In this document: one piece after another, positions 42,454 through 52,748 of the stretch
Numbering within the stretch: the first letter of the stretch is position 1
Layout of the letters: each line of letters begins with the position of its first letter
Assembly (NCBI GenBank): GCA_036676195.1
Contig: JAKFDK010000058.1
Span: 1-62,241 of the forward strand
DNA length: 62,241 bases
DNA from: JAKFDK01 sp036676195
GTDB taxonomy: Bacteria > Bacillota > Sulfobacillia > Symbiobacteriales > ZC4RG38
Reading direction: 5' to 3'
Translations under genes and position numbers: made by a program
Notes under the pieces: model-generated
Seen by the model: only the letters and a program-made list of their open reading frames with translations
Told to the model about the DNA's origin: nothing
The model's database searches: none

Positions 42454-44589
42454 GTGAGCCGAGGATACCTGGACGCCAATCAACTGGAAGCCGCTCTGCA
42501 AGCGCATTTTGGCCTGGAGAGCTTTCGACCCCTGCAGCGGGAAATCATGATGGAAGTCCTGGACGGCAAGCCGGCCGTCGGCATTTTGCCCACCGGTGGC
42601 GGCAAGTCCGTTTGTTACCAGTTGCCGGCCCTGTTGCTCCCGGGAGTGACCCTGGTCATCTCCCCCTTGATTTCACTGATGAAGGATCAGGTTGATGCCC
42701 TGGTCAGCCGGGGTATCCGGGCCATCGCCATTAACAGCCAGGATACGGCGTCCGAGGGACGGCGCAAGCTGGAGGTTCTGGCCGAAGGCCAGATCAAACT
42801 GGCCTTTGTGGCTCCGGAACGGCTGCGCAACAGTGCGTTCATGCAGGCATGCCGCCGGGTGCAGGTCAGCCTGCTGGCGGTGGACGAGGCGCACTGCGTC
42901 TCCCAGTGGGGCCACGATTTCCGCCCTGACTACCGTTGGATCGGTGACTTCCATGCCGCTGTCGGCTCGCCGCCGCTGCTGGCCCTCACGGCCACGGCCA
43001 GGCCGCAGGTGCGTGACGATATGATGGTCCAGTTGGGAATTCCCGGGGCGCGGGTATTTACCGCCAGCGCTGACCGGGACAATCTTTGGCTGGGGCTGGA
43101 GGCTTGTGCCACTGTAGCGGAAAAGCGCGGCAAGATTGCCCATCTGGTGGCGCAGGCCACGGGCAGCACCATTGTGTATGTCACCAGCCGCAAGGACGCC
43201 GAGGCCTTTTCGGCCATGCTGGAGCAGGAACTGGGTGAACGGGTGGCCCACTACCATGCCGGCCTGCCGGCGGTGGAACGCACGGCGGTACAGAATCGCT
43301 TCATGGCCGGGCTCTGCCGGGTGGTAGTGGCCACCAACGCCTTCGGCATGGGGATCGACAAGCCCGACATCCGCGCCGTGATCCATGCCGGGGTGCCCGA
43401 TTCCCTGGAGGCTTACTTTCAGGAGGTCGGCCGCGCCGGGCGCGACGGTCTGCCCAGCGCCTGCAGCATGGTTTTGGTGCCAGGGCTGGATGTGAAAATG
43501 CGCGAGTTCCTGCTGAATAAAGATGACACCGGGCCGGCGGTGGAAACGATCTTCCGGCAGGTGCAGGACCTGGGGCGCCGCGGCGGTGGCACCCTGTACA
43601 GCGGGGAAGAAGATGACAGCCACGCCCTGCTGGTGGTTTCCCACCTGCAGGCCATGGGCCACGTGGAGCTGGAGCAGCGGGGGCCCGAAGGGCTGGAGCT
43701 GCGCTGCCTGAGTCCGCTGACCACTGCTGTGCTCGGTGAACTCCGCCTGCGCCTGTATGAACATGAGCAGCAACGGCAGGAGCGCTTCCGGCGGATGCGC
43801 AGTTTTGTGTACCTGAGCGACCGTTGCCGCCGGGAGTATGTGCTGGAGTACTTCGGCGAGCCGCCGGCGGCGCTGCCGGCGGACTGCTGCAGCGCCTGCC
43901 ATCCCCGGCCGCTGCCCGCCGGCCTGGCGGTGGCCTCCCGCCGCAGCCCGGGCAAGGGGCGCAGCCGCCGTACCGGTTCCGACTCTGCCCGGCCCGGCAG
44001 CGGCGGCCCGCAGGCGTCGCACCAGCCAGATTCGCATCCGCAGGCTGAGGCGATTCTGGAGCGGCTGCGGCAGTGGCGCAAGACGAAGGCGGCGGCCATG
44101 AACGTGCCGGCCTATGTGGTATTCGGCGACAAAGATCTGGCCGGCATTGCCGCCGCCGCCCCACGCCAGCTCGATGAACTGGCCGCCTGCCGGGGCGTGG
44201 GCGCCATCAAGTTGCAGCAGTACGGGACCGAACTGCTGGCAGAGATTGCCGCCGTCGTCCGGCCGGGGCGGGAAGACCGGCTGGCCCGGGCCGGTGAGCT
44301 GTTTGCCGCCGGCCAGACGGTGGCAGAGGTGGCGGCGGCCCTGGAGCGGGCCGAGGGCACCGTCTGGGACTACTTCCTGGAGTGGCTGGCGCAGGACGAA
44401 ACCGATGCCTGGAAGCAGGCGGTGCGCCGGATCATTTCGCCCGACGACTACCGTGCCATCCGCCGGGAAATGCAGGCCCAGGCCGACGGGCGCCTGAAAC
44501 CGGTGTACGACCGCCTGGGTGAGCACTATACCTACCACCAGATCCGGGTGGCCCGGGCGGTGCTGACCCGGGCCGGCGGCGGAGCGTGA
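42454..44589 (+). CDS. recQ: ATP-dependent DNA helicase RecQ
   Basis: 711 residues. Walker A LPTGGGKS (45-52), DEAH at 144-147 in DEAHCVSQWGHDFRPDY, motif V/VI ATNAFGMGIDKP and QEVGRAGRDGLPS. A Cys-rich zinc segment (DRCRREYVLEYFGE ... CCSAC) follows, then a Gly/Arg/Ser-rich linker, an HRDC domain (about 535-605) and a C-terminal helix-turn-helix extension. It unwinds DNA in recombination and repair. The start is GTG 42454 with GAGGGA upstream. Its stop overlaps the next open frame, but the ABC gene's likely start lies 18 bp downstream. Confidence 0.95.
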   Translation: MSRGYLDANQLEAALQAHFGLESFRPLQREIMMEVLDGKPAVGILPTGGGKSVCYQLPALLLPGVTLVISPLISLMKDQVDALVSRGIRAIAINSQDTASEGRRKLEVLAEGQIKLAFVAPERLRNSAFMQACRRVQVSLLAVDEAHCVSQWGHDFRPDYRWIGDFHAAVGSPPLLALTATARPQVRDDMMVQLGIPGARVFTASADRDNLWLGLEACATVAEKRGKIAHLVAQATGSTIVYVTSRKDAEAFSAMLEQELGERVAHYHAGLPAVERTAVQNRFMAGLCRVVVATNAFGMGIDKPDIRAVIHAGVPDSLEAYFQEVGRAGRDGLPSACSMVLVPGLDVKMREFLLNKDDTGPAVETIFRQVQDLGRRGGGTLYSGEEDDSHALLVVSHLQAMGHVELEQRGPEGLELRCLSPLTTAVLGELRLRLYEHEQQRQERFRRMRSFVYLSDRCRREYVLEYFGEPPAALPADCCSACHPRPLPAGLAVASRRSPGKGRSRRTGSDSARPGSGGPQASHQPDSHPQAEAILERLRQWRKTKAAAMNVPAYVVFGDKDLAGIAAAAPRQLDELAACRGVGAIKLQQYGTELLAEIAAVVRPGREDRLARAGELFAAGQTVAEVAAALERAEGTVWDYFLEWLAQDETDAWKQAVRRIISPDDYRAIRREMQAQADGRLKPVYDRLGEHYTYHQIRVARAVLTRAGGGA

Positions 44590-44606
44590 CGAAAGGAGCG
44601 AGGCTG

Positions 44607-45536
<930 letters not shown>

Positions 45537-45542
45537 GGAGTC

Positions 45543-46313
45543 ATGGGGTTGGACCTGACCTGGCGTCTGTTCAGTGTTTGGCAGCGGCACATGCAGGTGT
45601 TTTACCGCTACCTGTGGTCCAATGTGGTGACCGGACTGGTGGAGCCGCTGGTGTTTCTGTTCGGCATGGGCTTCGGCGTGGGGCAGTTTGTAACTGAAGT
45701 GGGCGGGCTGCCCTACACCACTTTCATTGCTCCTGGTATCATTGCCAGTTCGGCCATGTTTGCCACCAGCTTTGAGTGCACCTTTGGCACCTATATCCGC
45801 ATCACGTTCCAAAAGACCTTTGATGCCATCACTGCCACGCCCGTCAGCCTCGACGAGGTGGTGGCGGGGGAACTGCTCTATGGCGCCACCAAGGCCGTCT
45901 TGAGCGGTACTGTTATTCTGGTGGCCATTGTGGGTTTCCGGCTGGTGCCGGGCCTGCACCCCCTGGCTCTGCTGATTCCGGTGGCTGCCATGCTCATTGG
46001 GCTGCTGTTTGCTGCTGCCGCCATGACCGTGGCCGCGTTGGTGAAGAATATCGATACGTTTAATTACTACATCACCCTGGTCCTCACGCCCATGTTCGTT
46101 TTCTCGGGCATCTTCTTCCCCGTGGACACCCTGCCGGTGTATGCCCGGACCGTGGCCTGGTTTACCCCGCTCATGCACGCCGTCCGGCTGACCCGGGAAC
46201 TGGTGCTGGGGCGGCCGGTACACGTGTGGGCCGACCTGGCCTGGCTGGCGGTGGTCACCGTCCTGCTCGCCCCCTGGCCGTTCCTGCTCATGCGGCGGAA
46301 ACTGGTGCGGTAG
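45543..46313 (+). CDS. ABC-2 type exporter permease (NodJ/DrrB-like)
   Basis: 256 residues with six hydrophobic segments, including YLWSNVVTGLVEPLVFLFGM, GTVILVAIVGFRLV and LLFAAAAMTVAAL, and the ABC-2 signature region YYITLVLTPMFVFSGIFFP. It forms the membrane channel for the ATPase encoded 7 bp upstream. ATG 45543 has AGGAGGATTGAGGAG before it. The substrate is unknown. Confidence 0.92.
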   Translation: MGLDLTWRLFSVWQRHMQVFYRYLWSNVVTGLVEPLVFLFGMGFGVGQFVTEVGGLPYTTFIAPGIIASSAMFATSFECTFGTYIRITFQKTFDAITATPVSLDEVVAGELLYGATKAVLSGTVILVAIVGFRLVPGLHPLALLIPVAAMLIGLLFAAAAMTVAALVKNIDTFNYYITLVLTPMFVFSGIFFPVDTLPVYARTVAWFTPLMHAVRLTRELVLGRPVHVWADLAWLAVVTVLLAPWPFLLMRRKLVR

Positions 46314-46352
46314 GCTTTATAACAACTGTTTGGGTACATGGAGGCATAACCA

Positions 46353-47003
46353 ATGATCATCCGGTCTTTGAACGTGGGCCTGCCACGCTCCCTGGAATGG
46401 AAGGGCAAGACCGTCAACAGCAGCATCTTCAAGGAGCCGGTGCTAAAACCGGTATCGCTCGACGAACTGAACTTCGCCGGCAACGGCCAGGCCGACCTGG
46501 TCAACCACGGCGGGCCGGACAAGGCCGTCAACGCCTACTTTGCCGCCCATTATCCTTACTGGGAGCAGGAACTGGGGCGCACCCTCACGCCGGGCGCTTT
46601 CGGCGAGAACCTGACTCTGGCAGGTGCCACCGAGGCCGATGTCTGCATCGGCGATGTCTGGCGGGCCGGCGGTGCTGTGCTGCAGGTGAGCCAGCCGCGC
46701 ATCCCCTGCTATAAGCTGGCCGCCCGCCATGGGGTGGACGACCTGCCGGAGCGGGTGATTGCGACCGGGTATACCGGATTTTACTTCCGGGTGCTGACGC
46801 CGGGGGTGGTGGCGCCCGGCGATATGCTGGAACTGGTTCAGCGCCCCGCCGCTGCCATTTCGGTGGCCGTTGCCAACCGGATCATGCATCATGATAAGCA
46901 AGACTGGGCCGGGGTGCGGGCGCTGCTAGCCGCCGCAGGTCTGGCCGCTGCCTGGCGGGAGATGCTGAGCACACGCCTGGCCCGCCACGGGCCGGCCACA
47001 TGA
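46353..47003 (+). CDS. MOSC domain protein (YiiM-like)
   Basis: 216 residues. The MOSC beta-barrel runs through VNHGGPDKAVNAYFA, GAFGENLTLAG and QPRIPCYKLAARHG, whose Cys is the conserved sulfur/molybdenum-cofactor-related residue; a YiiM-type helical C-terminus completes it. Relatives reduce N-hydroxylated compounds with the molybdenum cofactor. ATG 46353; ATGA overlap with the following methylase gene suggests coupling. A molybdenum cofactor pathway must exist in this organism for the formate dehydrogenase. Confidence 0.9.
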   Translation: MIIRSLNVGLPRSLEWKGKTVNSSIFKEPVLKPVSLDELNFAGNGQADLVNHGGPDKAVNAYFAAHYPYWEQELGRTLTPGAFGENLTLAGATEADVCIGDVWRAGGAVLQVSQPRIPCYKLAARHGVDDLPERVIATGYTGFYFRVLTPGVVAPGDMLELVQRPAAAISVAVANRIMHHDKQDWAGVRALLAAAGLAAAWREMLSTRLARHGPAT

Positions 47004-48736
47004 GCCCGGCCGTGGCCGGGGGCGCTGCAGCGGGCGGGGGCGCCGCGCCGGGTGGCACGGGCGGCGTACTGGCGCTCGTCCGGGCCGCCTTTGCCGCCAT
47101 GGCCCGGTTCCGGGGGCTGACCCCCCCGGTGCCCTGGTACGCCACCGGCGAGCTGTCGTCTGACTTTCCGGCAGACGGCCCGCCCCGGCTGCTGGCGGAA
47201 CTATATGAACGCGGCCTCAGCCGGGACGGGCGCAAGGCCAGCGGGACCTTTTTCACCCCCGAATACCTGGTGGACTGGCTGGTGCAGGCCACTCTGGGCC
47301 CGCTGCTGGACGCCGGGGTCGACTGGTCGGACCTGACGGTGGTCGACCCGGCGGTGGGCGGCGGTGACTTCCTGGCCGGTGCCCTGCGCTACCTCACGGC
47401 GCGCACCGAGGCGCCGCCGGCGGCGGTCGCCCGCTGCCTGTACGGCCTGGACCTGGACCCGGCCGCCGTTGCGGTGGCGCAAATGCGCCTGTGGCTGGAG
47501 GCGGGCGGGACGGCTCTGCCGCATCTGCGCACCGGCAATGCCCTGCACGGCTGGGACTGGCGGGCGGCGTTCCCGCAGGTGTTTGCCCGCGGCGGGTTTG
47601 TCGCTGTACTGGGTAACCCGCCCTGGGGGGCACAATTGCCTGCGCCGGAACGGGCCGCCCTGCGCCGGGCCTACCCCGACATCCTGCGCGGTGAAATCAA
47701 CTCGTACACGCCGTTTGTCGCCCGTGCCCTGAACCTGGTACGCCCCGGCGGCCTGGTGGGCTACGTGGTTCCCGAAGGCTGGCTGGTGAACAAGGGCGAG
47801 GAAGCCTTCCGGCGCTGGCTGCTCGACCAGGCCGACCTGCACCGCCTGGCCGTGCTGCGCAAGGGCGTGTTCCCGGGGGCGCCGGATGTGATTCCCGTGC
47901 TGCTGGTGGCGGCCCGGGGGGGGCCGCCGTCGCCGGGCGCACCGTCGGCCACATCGCCGGGCACGCAGGTGCACCTGTTCGGCTTTAACCAGCCGCGCCG
48001 GCGGCTGCCGGAACTGGTCTGGGAGGAGACCAAGACCCTGCTGCCGCAGCAGTGGCGGGACAACCCGTTTGCCATCTTCACCGTCAACCAGCGGGCCGGT
48101 CTGCTGGAGCGGTACCGGGTCCTGCGGGAGACCTGCACGCCCCTGAGTGATGCCACCGGCCGCCGGCCCCGGCTGGTGCACGTGTCTGACGGCGTGTACA
48201 AGACCCGGCTGCGTGCCCTGCTTGGCCCCGGCGGGCCGCCGGCGCTGCTGGCGGCGGCGGAGCTGCAGCGGTATACGCTGCAGCCGGCGGGCGCGACTTT
48301 GGCCGCTGATGCCTGGGTGCAACTGACCCCCGGCGAGCGGGCCAAGTTCAGCGCCCCCAAACTGCTGCTGCACGCCCTGAAAAAGCCGGGTGTCCGCTAC
48401 CGGGTGGCGGCGGCCTACGACCCCGGCGGGCTGGTGGCATCGAACAACTTCCTGGTCCTCACCCCTGCCCCGGAGTGCCCCTGTGACCTGCACTTCCTGC
48501 TCGCCCTGCTCAACTCACGCTTTGTAAACCGCTGGTACTCCGACCACTTCATTCAGGTGAATATCGAGGCGTACACCCTGGGAGCGATACCCATCCCACC
48601 GGTGGACCGCCCCACCCACGACGCCCTGGCAGAACTGGCCCGCCGTCGGGCGCCGGATGCCGAGGTGGACGCCCTGGTCTACCGCCTGTACGGCCTGACC
48701 CCTGCTGAGGTGGCGGTGGTGGAGGCCACGTTTTAG
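47000..48736 (+). CDS. Eco57I/TaqI-like adenine-specific DNA methyltransferase (orphan)
   Basis: 578 residues. After a variable Ala/Gly-rich start come a helical region with RKASGTFFTPEYLVDWL, SAM motif I VVDPAVGGGDFLAG (about 115-128), YGLDLDP and catalytic NPPW in AVLGNPPWGA (the DPPY/NPPY class for N6-adenine). A C-terminal TaqI-like specificity domain includes NFLVLTPAPECPCDLHFLLA and LLNSRFVNRWYS. No N-terminal nuclease domain or separate restriction gene is nearby, so it may protect DNA or act in a BREX-like/regulatory setting. ATG 47000 overlaps the MOSC stop. Confidence 0.88.
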   Translation: MSPAVAGGAAAGGGAAPGGTGGVLALVRAAFAAMARFRGLTPPVPWYATGELSSDFPADGPPRLLAELYERGLSRDGRKASGTFFTPEYLVDWLVQATLGPLLDAGVDWSDLTVVDPAVGGGDFLAGALRYLTARTEAPPAAVARCLYGLDLDPAAVAVAQMRLWLEAGGTALPHLRTGNALHGWDWRAAFPQVFARGGFVAVLGNPPWGAQLPAPERAALRRAYPDILRGEINSYTPFVARALNLVRPGGLVGYVVPEGWLVNKGEEAFRRWLLDQADLHRLAVLRKGVFPGAPDVIPVLLVAARGGPPSPGAPSATSPGTQVHLFGFNQPRRRLPELVWEETKTLLPQQWRDNPFAIFTVNQRAGLLERYRVLRETCTPLSDATGRRPRLVHVSDGVYKTRLRALLGPGGPPALLAAAELQRYTLQPAGATLAADAWVQLTPGERAKFSAPKLLLHALKKPGVRYRVAAAYDPGGLVASNNFLVLTPAPECPCDLHFLLALLNSRFVNRWYSDHFIQVNIEAYTLGAIPIPPVDRPTHDALAELARRRAPDAEVDALVYRLYGLTPAEVAVVEATF

Positions 48737-48832
48737 CCCGCCCTCAGGGCTGGGACCGGGTCTGCATATTCATATTTGCGCGGCGCCGCACCGAAACGTC
48801 TGTCCAAACAGACCCGGCGACAGGTGACAACG

Positions 48833-49924
48833 GTGAAACCATGCATTCGGAAACTGACCGCCGTGCTTCTCTTCGGAATGTTGCTGACTGCCTGCTCTGG
48901 CGAACCGGCTGCCGAAGACGCGCCACAGGTGGTTTTGGCTTCTGCACAACCCGCCCCCGAATCCTTGAACCGCCCGGGACCGGAAGCATTCCGGGTGGCC
49001 ACTGCATTGACCATTCAAACGGCCAGGGACGCCTGGATCTATTCGGGTCGTGGGCGATGGTATTTGCCGGTAGCCGAGCTACCGGCAGGAACACAGGTGC
49101 AATACCTGGCCAGCCGCGAAGGTTGGTTTGAGGTTCAGACGGCGACCGGGGAGACCGGGTGGCTTGGCTCTTCAGACGCCGAGGTCGGCGACGGCCGAAA
49201 TCAGGCGGTCCGTTACCGGATCGGTTCGGGACGCTGGGAGTTACAAGCAGAACCTGGCCCGCAGATTGCCCTGAAACGCATCACCTCAGGGGTCATGCAG
49301 ATGGTGGTCACCGAAATCGGCGCCCGGCCAGAGATTCAGGAGTTGCGGGAGGGCAGCCTGCTCCTGGCTGGATCTGTGCCCGGAGGGATTCAAGGCGCCC
49401 TGGATATTGGCGACGCCGGCGACCTCCATCCGGTCCTTCGTCAGGAAGGCAGTGATCTGGTGGTTGACCTGCCCGGCACCGTTCTTACAGCGGACTTCCC
49501 CGGCGCACCTGCTGGGATCAGGCTGGCAGAGGTAGCTCCCGAACCGTCTGCTGACGGGTCGCCGCAACCGGCGTCACTGACAGCGGCCGTGCCCGGTCGG
49601 ATGCCGGCTGGCGGGCTGAGGCTGCGCCTGATCGCACCGAATACCCCGTACCGGCTGTACCGCAGCTCGCCTGCACGCCTGGAACTCCGGTTCCTCCCGT
49701 CCGGACTGAAGGGGAAAACCATTGTGCTTGACCCTGGTCATGGTGGGGAGGAGACCGGCGCGGTAGGTGTCAGGGGCAACCTGGAGAAAGACGTCAATTT
49801 GGCGGTAGCCCTGATGCTAAAACCGATGTTGGAACAGGCAGGTGCCCAACAAGCGGCTGCTGGTGCGTTGTTCCGGGCCATTCGTACCTATCACGGTGAC
49901 AAGCGAAAATCTCAAGGATCCTGA
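48833..49924 (+). pseudogene. N-acetylmuramoyl-L-alanine amidase lipoprotein, C-terminally truncated
   Basis: Starting at GTG 48833 (AGGTGA upstream), it has a lipoprotein signal (LTAVLLFGMLLTACSG), an SH3-like domain (ALTIQTARDAWIYSGRG, REGWFEVQTATGETGWLG), an AMIN-type beta domain and the start of an Amidase_3 domain (KGKTIVLDPGHGGEETGAVG ... EKDVNLAVAL). The zinc-site His of DPGHGG and the Glu of LEKDVN are present, but the sequence leaves the family after MLEQAGAQ (about 49850). The other zinc His and catalytic Glu of the ~180-residue domain are gone, and a foreign, oppositely oriented fragment begins. It is probably inactive. Confidence 0.8.
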
Positions 49925-50012
49925 TGTTACATCGAGGTTGGCCCAACTGATCGATAACCGTCACGATCTTCCCTTGTGTTGAGAGGACTTGCGCTAATTC
50001 GTCTTCGGTGTA
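49878..50012 (-). pseudogene. Fragment resembling an ASCH-type domain
   Basis: On the minus strand the frame reads YTEDELAQVLSTQGKIVTVI then DQLGQPRCNIRILEIF, very like the central strands of small ASCH-domain proteins (G-x-VTV-D--G-PRC-IR---V). No start codon or remainder of the domain is visible. It abuts the point where the amidase gene loses similarity, so it marks a recombination or deletion junction. From 50013 to 50370 nothing else is recognisable. Confidence 0.45.
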
Positions 50013-50370
50013 GGATGCTCTGGGGCTGCAAGTGGCAGTCGGCGCTTGGGCCGGCATGCAAGAGGAGGGCTGAAGGCAGACTGAATCCGGTGAGTGCACC
50101 GGCCGGCCGTGGCCGGGAATAAAGCTCGCCGGAGCTGGGTAATATGGGGAATGAGGAGGAGCTGCTGCGGAAGCCCGTATCCACAGTACGGGACGCTTGA
50201 TCCGGTTCAGGGGAGAATAGTCTGGATCAGGAACCGGGTCACCTCCGTCAGGAGCACAGTCAAAACAACCCTGCGAACCCAACGTGGCAGCACGGCGACT
50301 CACCTCCGAACAGAGGCCGAGTCTCCCCCTCACCCAAATGATACCAAACGCATGTTCTTCTGTGGCCAGA

Positions 50371-50408
50371 AACCGCTCGACAAAAATCGAGCGGTTTTGT
50401 CGTTTTTC
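50371..50408 (+). terminator. Factor-independent terminator upstream of the MarR operon
   Basis: AACCGCTCGA (50371-50380) pairs perfectly with TCGAGCGGTT (50387-50396), followed by TTGTCGTTTTT. It insulates the exporter operon from upstream transcription. Confidence 0.85.
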
Positions 50409-50446
50409 GCCGGGGTGATGGCGGGCAACCATTTTGACATGCCCGC

Positions 50447-50496
50447 TTGCCAGAGACTGCCGGCCAGCGTATATTTAGTTTCGTGAAGAACGTTCT
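50447..50496 (+). promoter_or_regulatory. Promoter and probable MarR operator of the exporter operon
   Basis: TTGCCA (50447-50452) and TATATT (50470-50475) are 17 bp apart. Just downstream is a perfect palindrome AGAACGTTCT (50487-50496), centred in a wider imperfect one (GTTTCG ... CCGAAC). A site there would block transcription when bound, the usual arrangement for MarR self-control. Confidence 0.65.
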
Positions 50497-50519
50497 GTAC
50501 CGAACGAGGAGGCGCTGGC

Positions 50520-50969
50520 ATGTCCAGTCCGCGGGCAGAGATTGGTGAACTGTGGCGCCAGATCCACCGGGAGACCCGCGATCGCTTTCGGCAAGCGTTC
50601 AGGGGGTGCGAACTGCCTTTCATCGCCCTGATTCTTCTGCGCCAGATCAAGATGCAGCCGGGGGTCACCGTCAGCGAGCTGGCGCGGCAGTCGGGTACTG
50701 TGAAAAGCCACGTGTCGAAAATGGTGGAACAACTGGTCCGCCAGGGCTACGTGGAGAAAAAGCCGGATCCGACCGATCAGCGCTTGCTCCGGGTTTACCT
50801 GACACAGACTGCCACCGATACCATGGCCGGGATGGAGGACCGGGCCCACGGGATCTGGTCAGAAGTCATGGAAGAAATCCCTGAAGGGCAGATCGCCGAT
50901 GTGACCCGTGGCCTGCGCATCCTGCTGGCAGCACTGGAGTCGGCCAACAGGAAGTTGAACCGGGAGTAA
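50520..50969 (+). CDS. MarR family transcriptional regulator
   Basis: 149 residues. The winged helix covers about 48-105: VTVSELARQSGTVKSHVSKM is the recognition part and EKKPDPTDQRLLRVYLT the wing with the typical D-x-R. Flanking helices form the dimer interface. ATG 50520 has GAGGAGG 7-8 nt upstream. It heads a unit with two ABC exporter genes, as in many drug-responsive MarR operons; it probably represses the operon until a toxic ligand binds. Confidence 0.93.
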   Translation: MSSPRAEIGELWRQIHRETRDRFRQAFRGCELPFIALILLRQIKMQPGVTVSELARQSGTVKSHVSKMVEQLVRQGYVEKKPDPTDQRLLRVYLTQTATDTMAGMEDRAHGIWSEVMEEIPEGQIADVTRGLRILLAALESANRKLNRE

Positions 50970-51020
50970 GCGGGAGCCACTGTGCCCCTCCCCCATCAAG
51001 CTAACCGGAGATGACCAACC

Positions 51021-52748
51021 GTGATCAGGCTGTTCAGACATCTGAAACCTTTTGCTGCCTCGGTGGCTGTCATGCTGGTGCTGTTGTTCCTGCAGTCCCT
51101 GTCCGAACTGTATCTGCCCACGTTGATGGCCGATATCGTTGATACGGGTATTATCAAGGGTGACTCCAACTACATCATGCGCGTGGGCGGGCTCATGCTG
51201 CTGGTGGCCGGTGTCGGGGCCGTCTGCACGGTGGGCGCCAGTTACCTGTCCGCCAAGGCGGCGACCGGGTTTGGCCGGAATCTGCGCCGCCTGGTGTTTG
51301 CACGGGTCGAGAGTTTTTCGCTGCATGAATTCGATCAGATCGGCACGGCCACACTGGTTACCCGCACGACCAACGATATTACCCAGGTGCAAATGGTGCT
51401 GATCATCATGATGCGCATGATGGTCGTTGCTCCCATGATGGCCATTGGCGGCATTATCATGGCCGTATCCAAGGACGCAACGCTGTCCTGGGTCCTGGTG
51501 GCGGTGATTGCGGCCCTCACGGTGGCTATTCTCGCGCTGGCCGCCAAGGGCATCCCGCTGTTCCGGGCCATGCAGGTCAAGCTCGACAAAGTAAACCTGG
51601 TCCTACGCGAAGGCCTGACCGGCATTCGCGTCATCCGGGCCTTCAACCGCACCGGTTATGAGCAGGAGCGCTTTACCGAAGCCAACCGCGACCTGACCGC
51701 CACCGCCATCCGGGTCAATCAGATCCTGGCGGCCCTGATGCCCACCATGATTCTGGCCATCAATGTCACATCTATCGCCATCGTCTGGTTCGGCGGCCTG
51801 CGCGTGGACAATGGCCATATGCAGGTCGGTGACATGATGGCCTTTCTGCAGTATGCCATGCAGATCATGTTCTCCCTGATGATGGTTTCCATGATGTTCG
51901 TCATGATCCCCCGCGCCTCCGCCTCGGCCATCCGCATCAACGAGGTGCTGGACACCGAGCCGGGCATCAGGGACACCGCCCAGGCCAAGCGTGCCGACGG
52001 CCGGAGCGGCTTTATCGAGCTCAACAACGTCACCTTCCGCTACCCCGGCGCCGAGGAGCCCGCCCTCAGCAACATCTCGTTCAGTGCCGGCCCCGGTGAG
52101 GTCACCGCCATCATCGGCGGTACCGGTTCGGGTAAATCCACCCTCGTCAGCCTGATTCCCCGCTTTTACGACGTGAACAGCGGCAGCATTCTGGTGGACG
52201 GTGTGGATGTGCGGGAAATGGCCCAGGAAAGCCTGCGCGCCAAAATCGGCCTGGTGCCGCAGAAGGCGGTTCTGTTCAGTGGCACCATTGCCGACAACAT
52301 CCGTTACGGCAAGGAGACCGCCACCGACGAAGAGGTCGGGCGGGCGGCCGAAACGGCACAGGCCATGGAATTCATCGCCGATATGAAGGACGGCTTCAAC
52401 GCCGTTTTGGCCCAGGGCGGCACGAACGTCTCCGGCGGACAGAAGCAGCGGCTTGCCATTGCCCGGGCGCTGGTGCGCAGGCCGGAGATTTATGTATTCG
52501 ACGACAGCTTCTCGGCGCTGGACTTCAAGACCGACGCCAGGCTGCGCAAGGCACTGCGCAAGGAACTCAGGGACTCCACGGTGCTGATTGTGGCGCAGCG
52601 GATCAGCACGATTATGGATGCCGACCGGATCATCGTGCTGGACGAAGGGAAAATTGCCGGCATCGGCAACCATCAAGAACTGTTGACTGGCTGTGCGGTC
52701 TATCGTGAGATTGCATTCTCGCAGCTGTCCGAGGAGGAACTGGCATGA
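51021..52748 (+). CDS. Heterodimeric ABC exporter subunit 1 (type IV, BmrC-like)
   Basis: 575 residues. Six membrane helices (about 15-300), then a nucleotide-binding domain with Walker A IGGTGSGKST, signature VSGGQKQR and Walker B IYVFDDSFSALD. The catalytic Glu after Walker B is replaced by Asp (FDDS), as expected for the degenerate-site half of a BmrCD/TM287-288-like heterodimer. GTG 51021 with a GGAG site; its stop overlaps the next ATG. Multidrug or peptide/lipid export is likely. Confidence 0.94.
   Translation: MIRLFRHLKPFAASVAVMLVLLFLQSLSELYLPTLMADIVDTGIIKGDSNYIMRVGGLMLLVAGVGAVCTVGASYLSAKAATGFGRNLRRLVFARVESFSLHEFDQIGTATLVTRTTNDITQVQMVLIIMMRMMVVAPMMAIGGIIMAVSKDATLSWVLVAVIAALTVAILALAAKGIPLFRAMQVKLDKVNLVLREGLTGIRVIRAFNRTGYEQERFTEANRDLTATAIRVNQILAALMPTMILAINVTSIAIVWFGGLRVDNGHMQVGDMMAFLQYAMQIMFSLMMVSMMFVMIPRASASAIRINEVLDTEPGIRDTAQAKRADGRSGFIELNNVTFRYPGAEEPALSNISFSAGPGEVTAIIGGTGSGKSTLVSLIPRFYDVNSGSILVDGVDVREMAQESLRAKIGLVPQKAVLFSGTIADNIRYGKETATDEEVGRAAETAQAMEFIADMKDGFNAVLAQGGTNVSGGQKQRLAIARALVRRPEIYVFDDSFSALDFKTDARLRKALRKELRDSTVLIVAQRISTIMDADRIIVLDEGKIAGIGNHQELLTGCAVYREIAFSQLSEEELA

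Noticed and set aside
49794..50432. 212-codon minus-strand frame as a complete gene
   Set aside because: Only the ~45 codons at 49878-50012 look protein-like; the rest crosses the terminator at 50371 and lacks a ribosome site.
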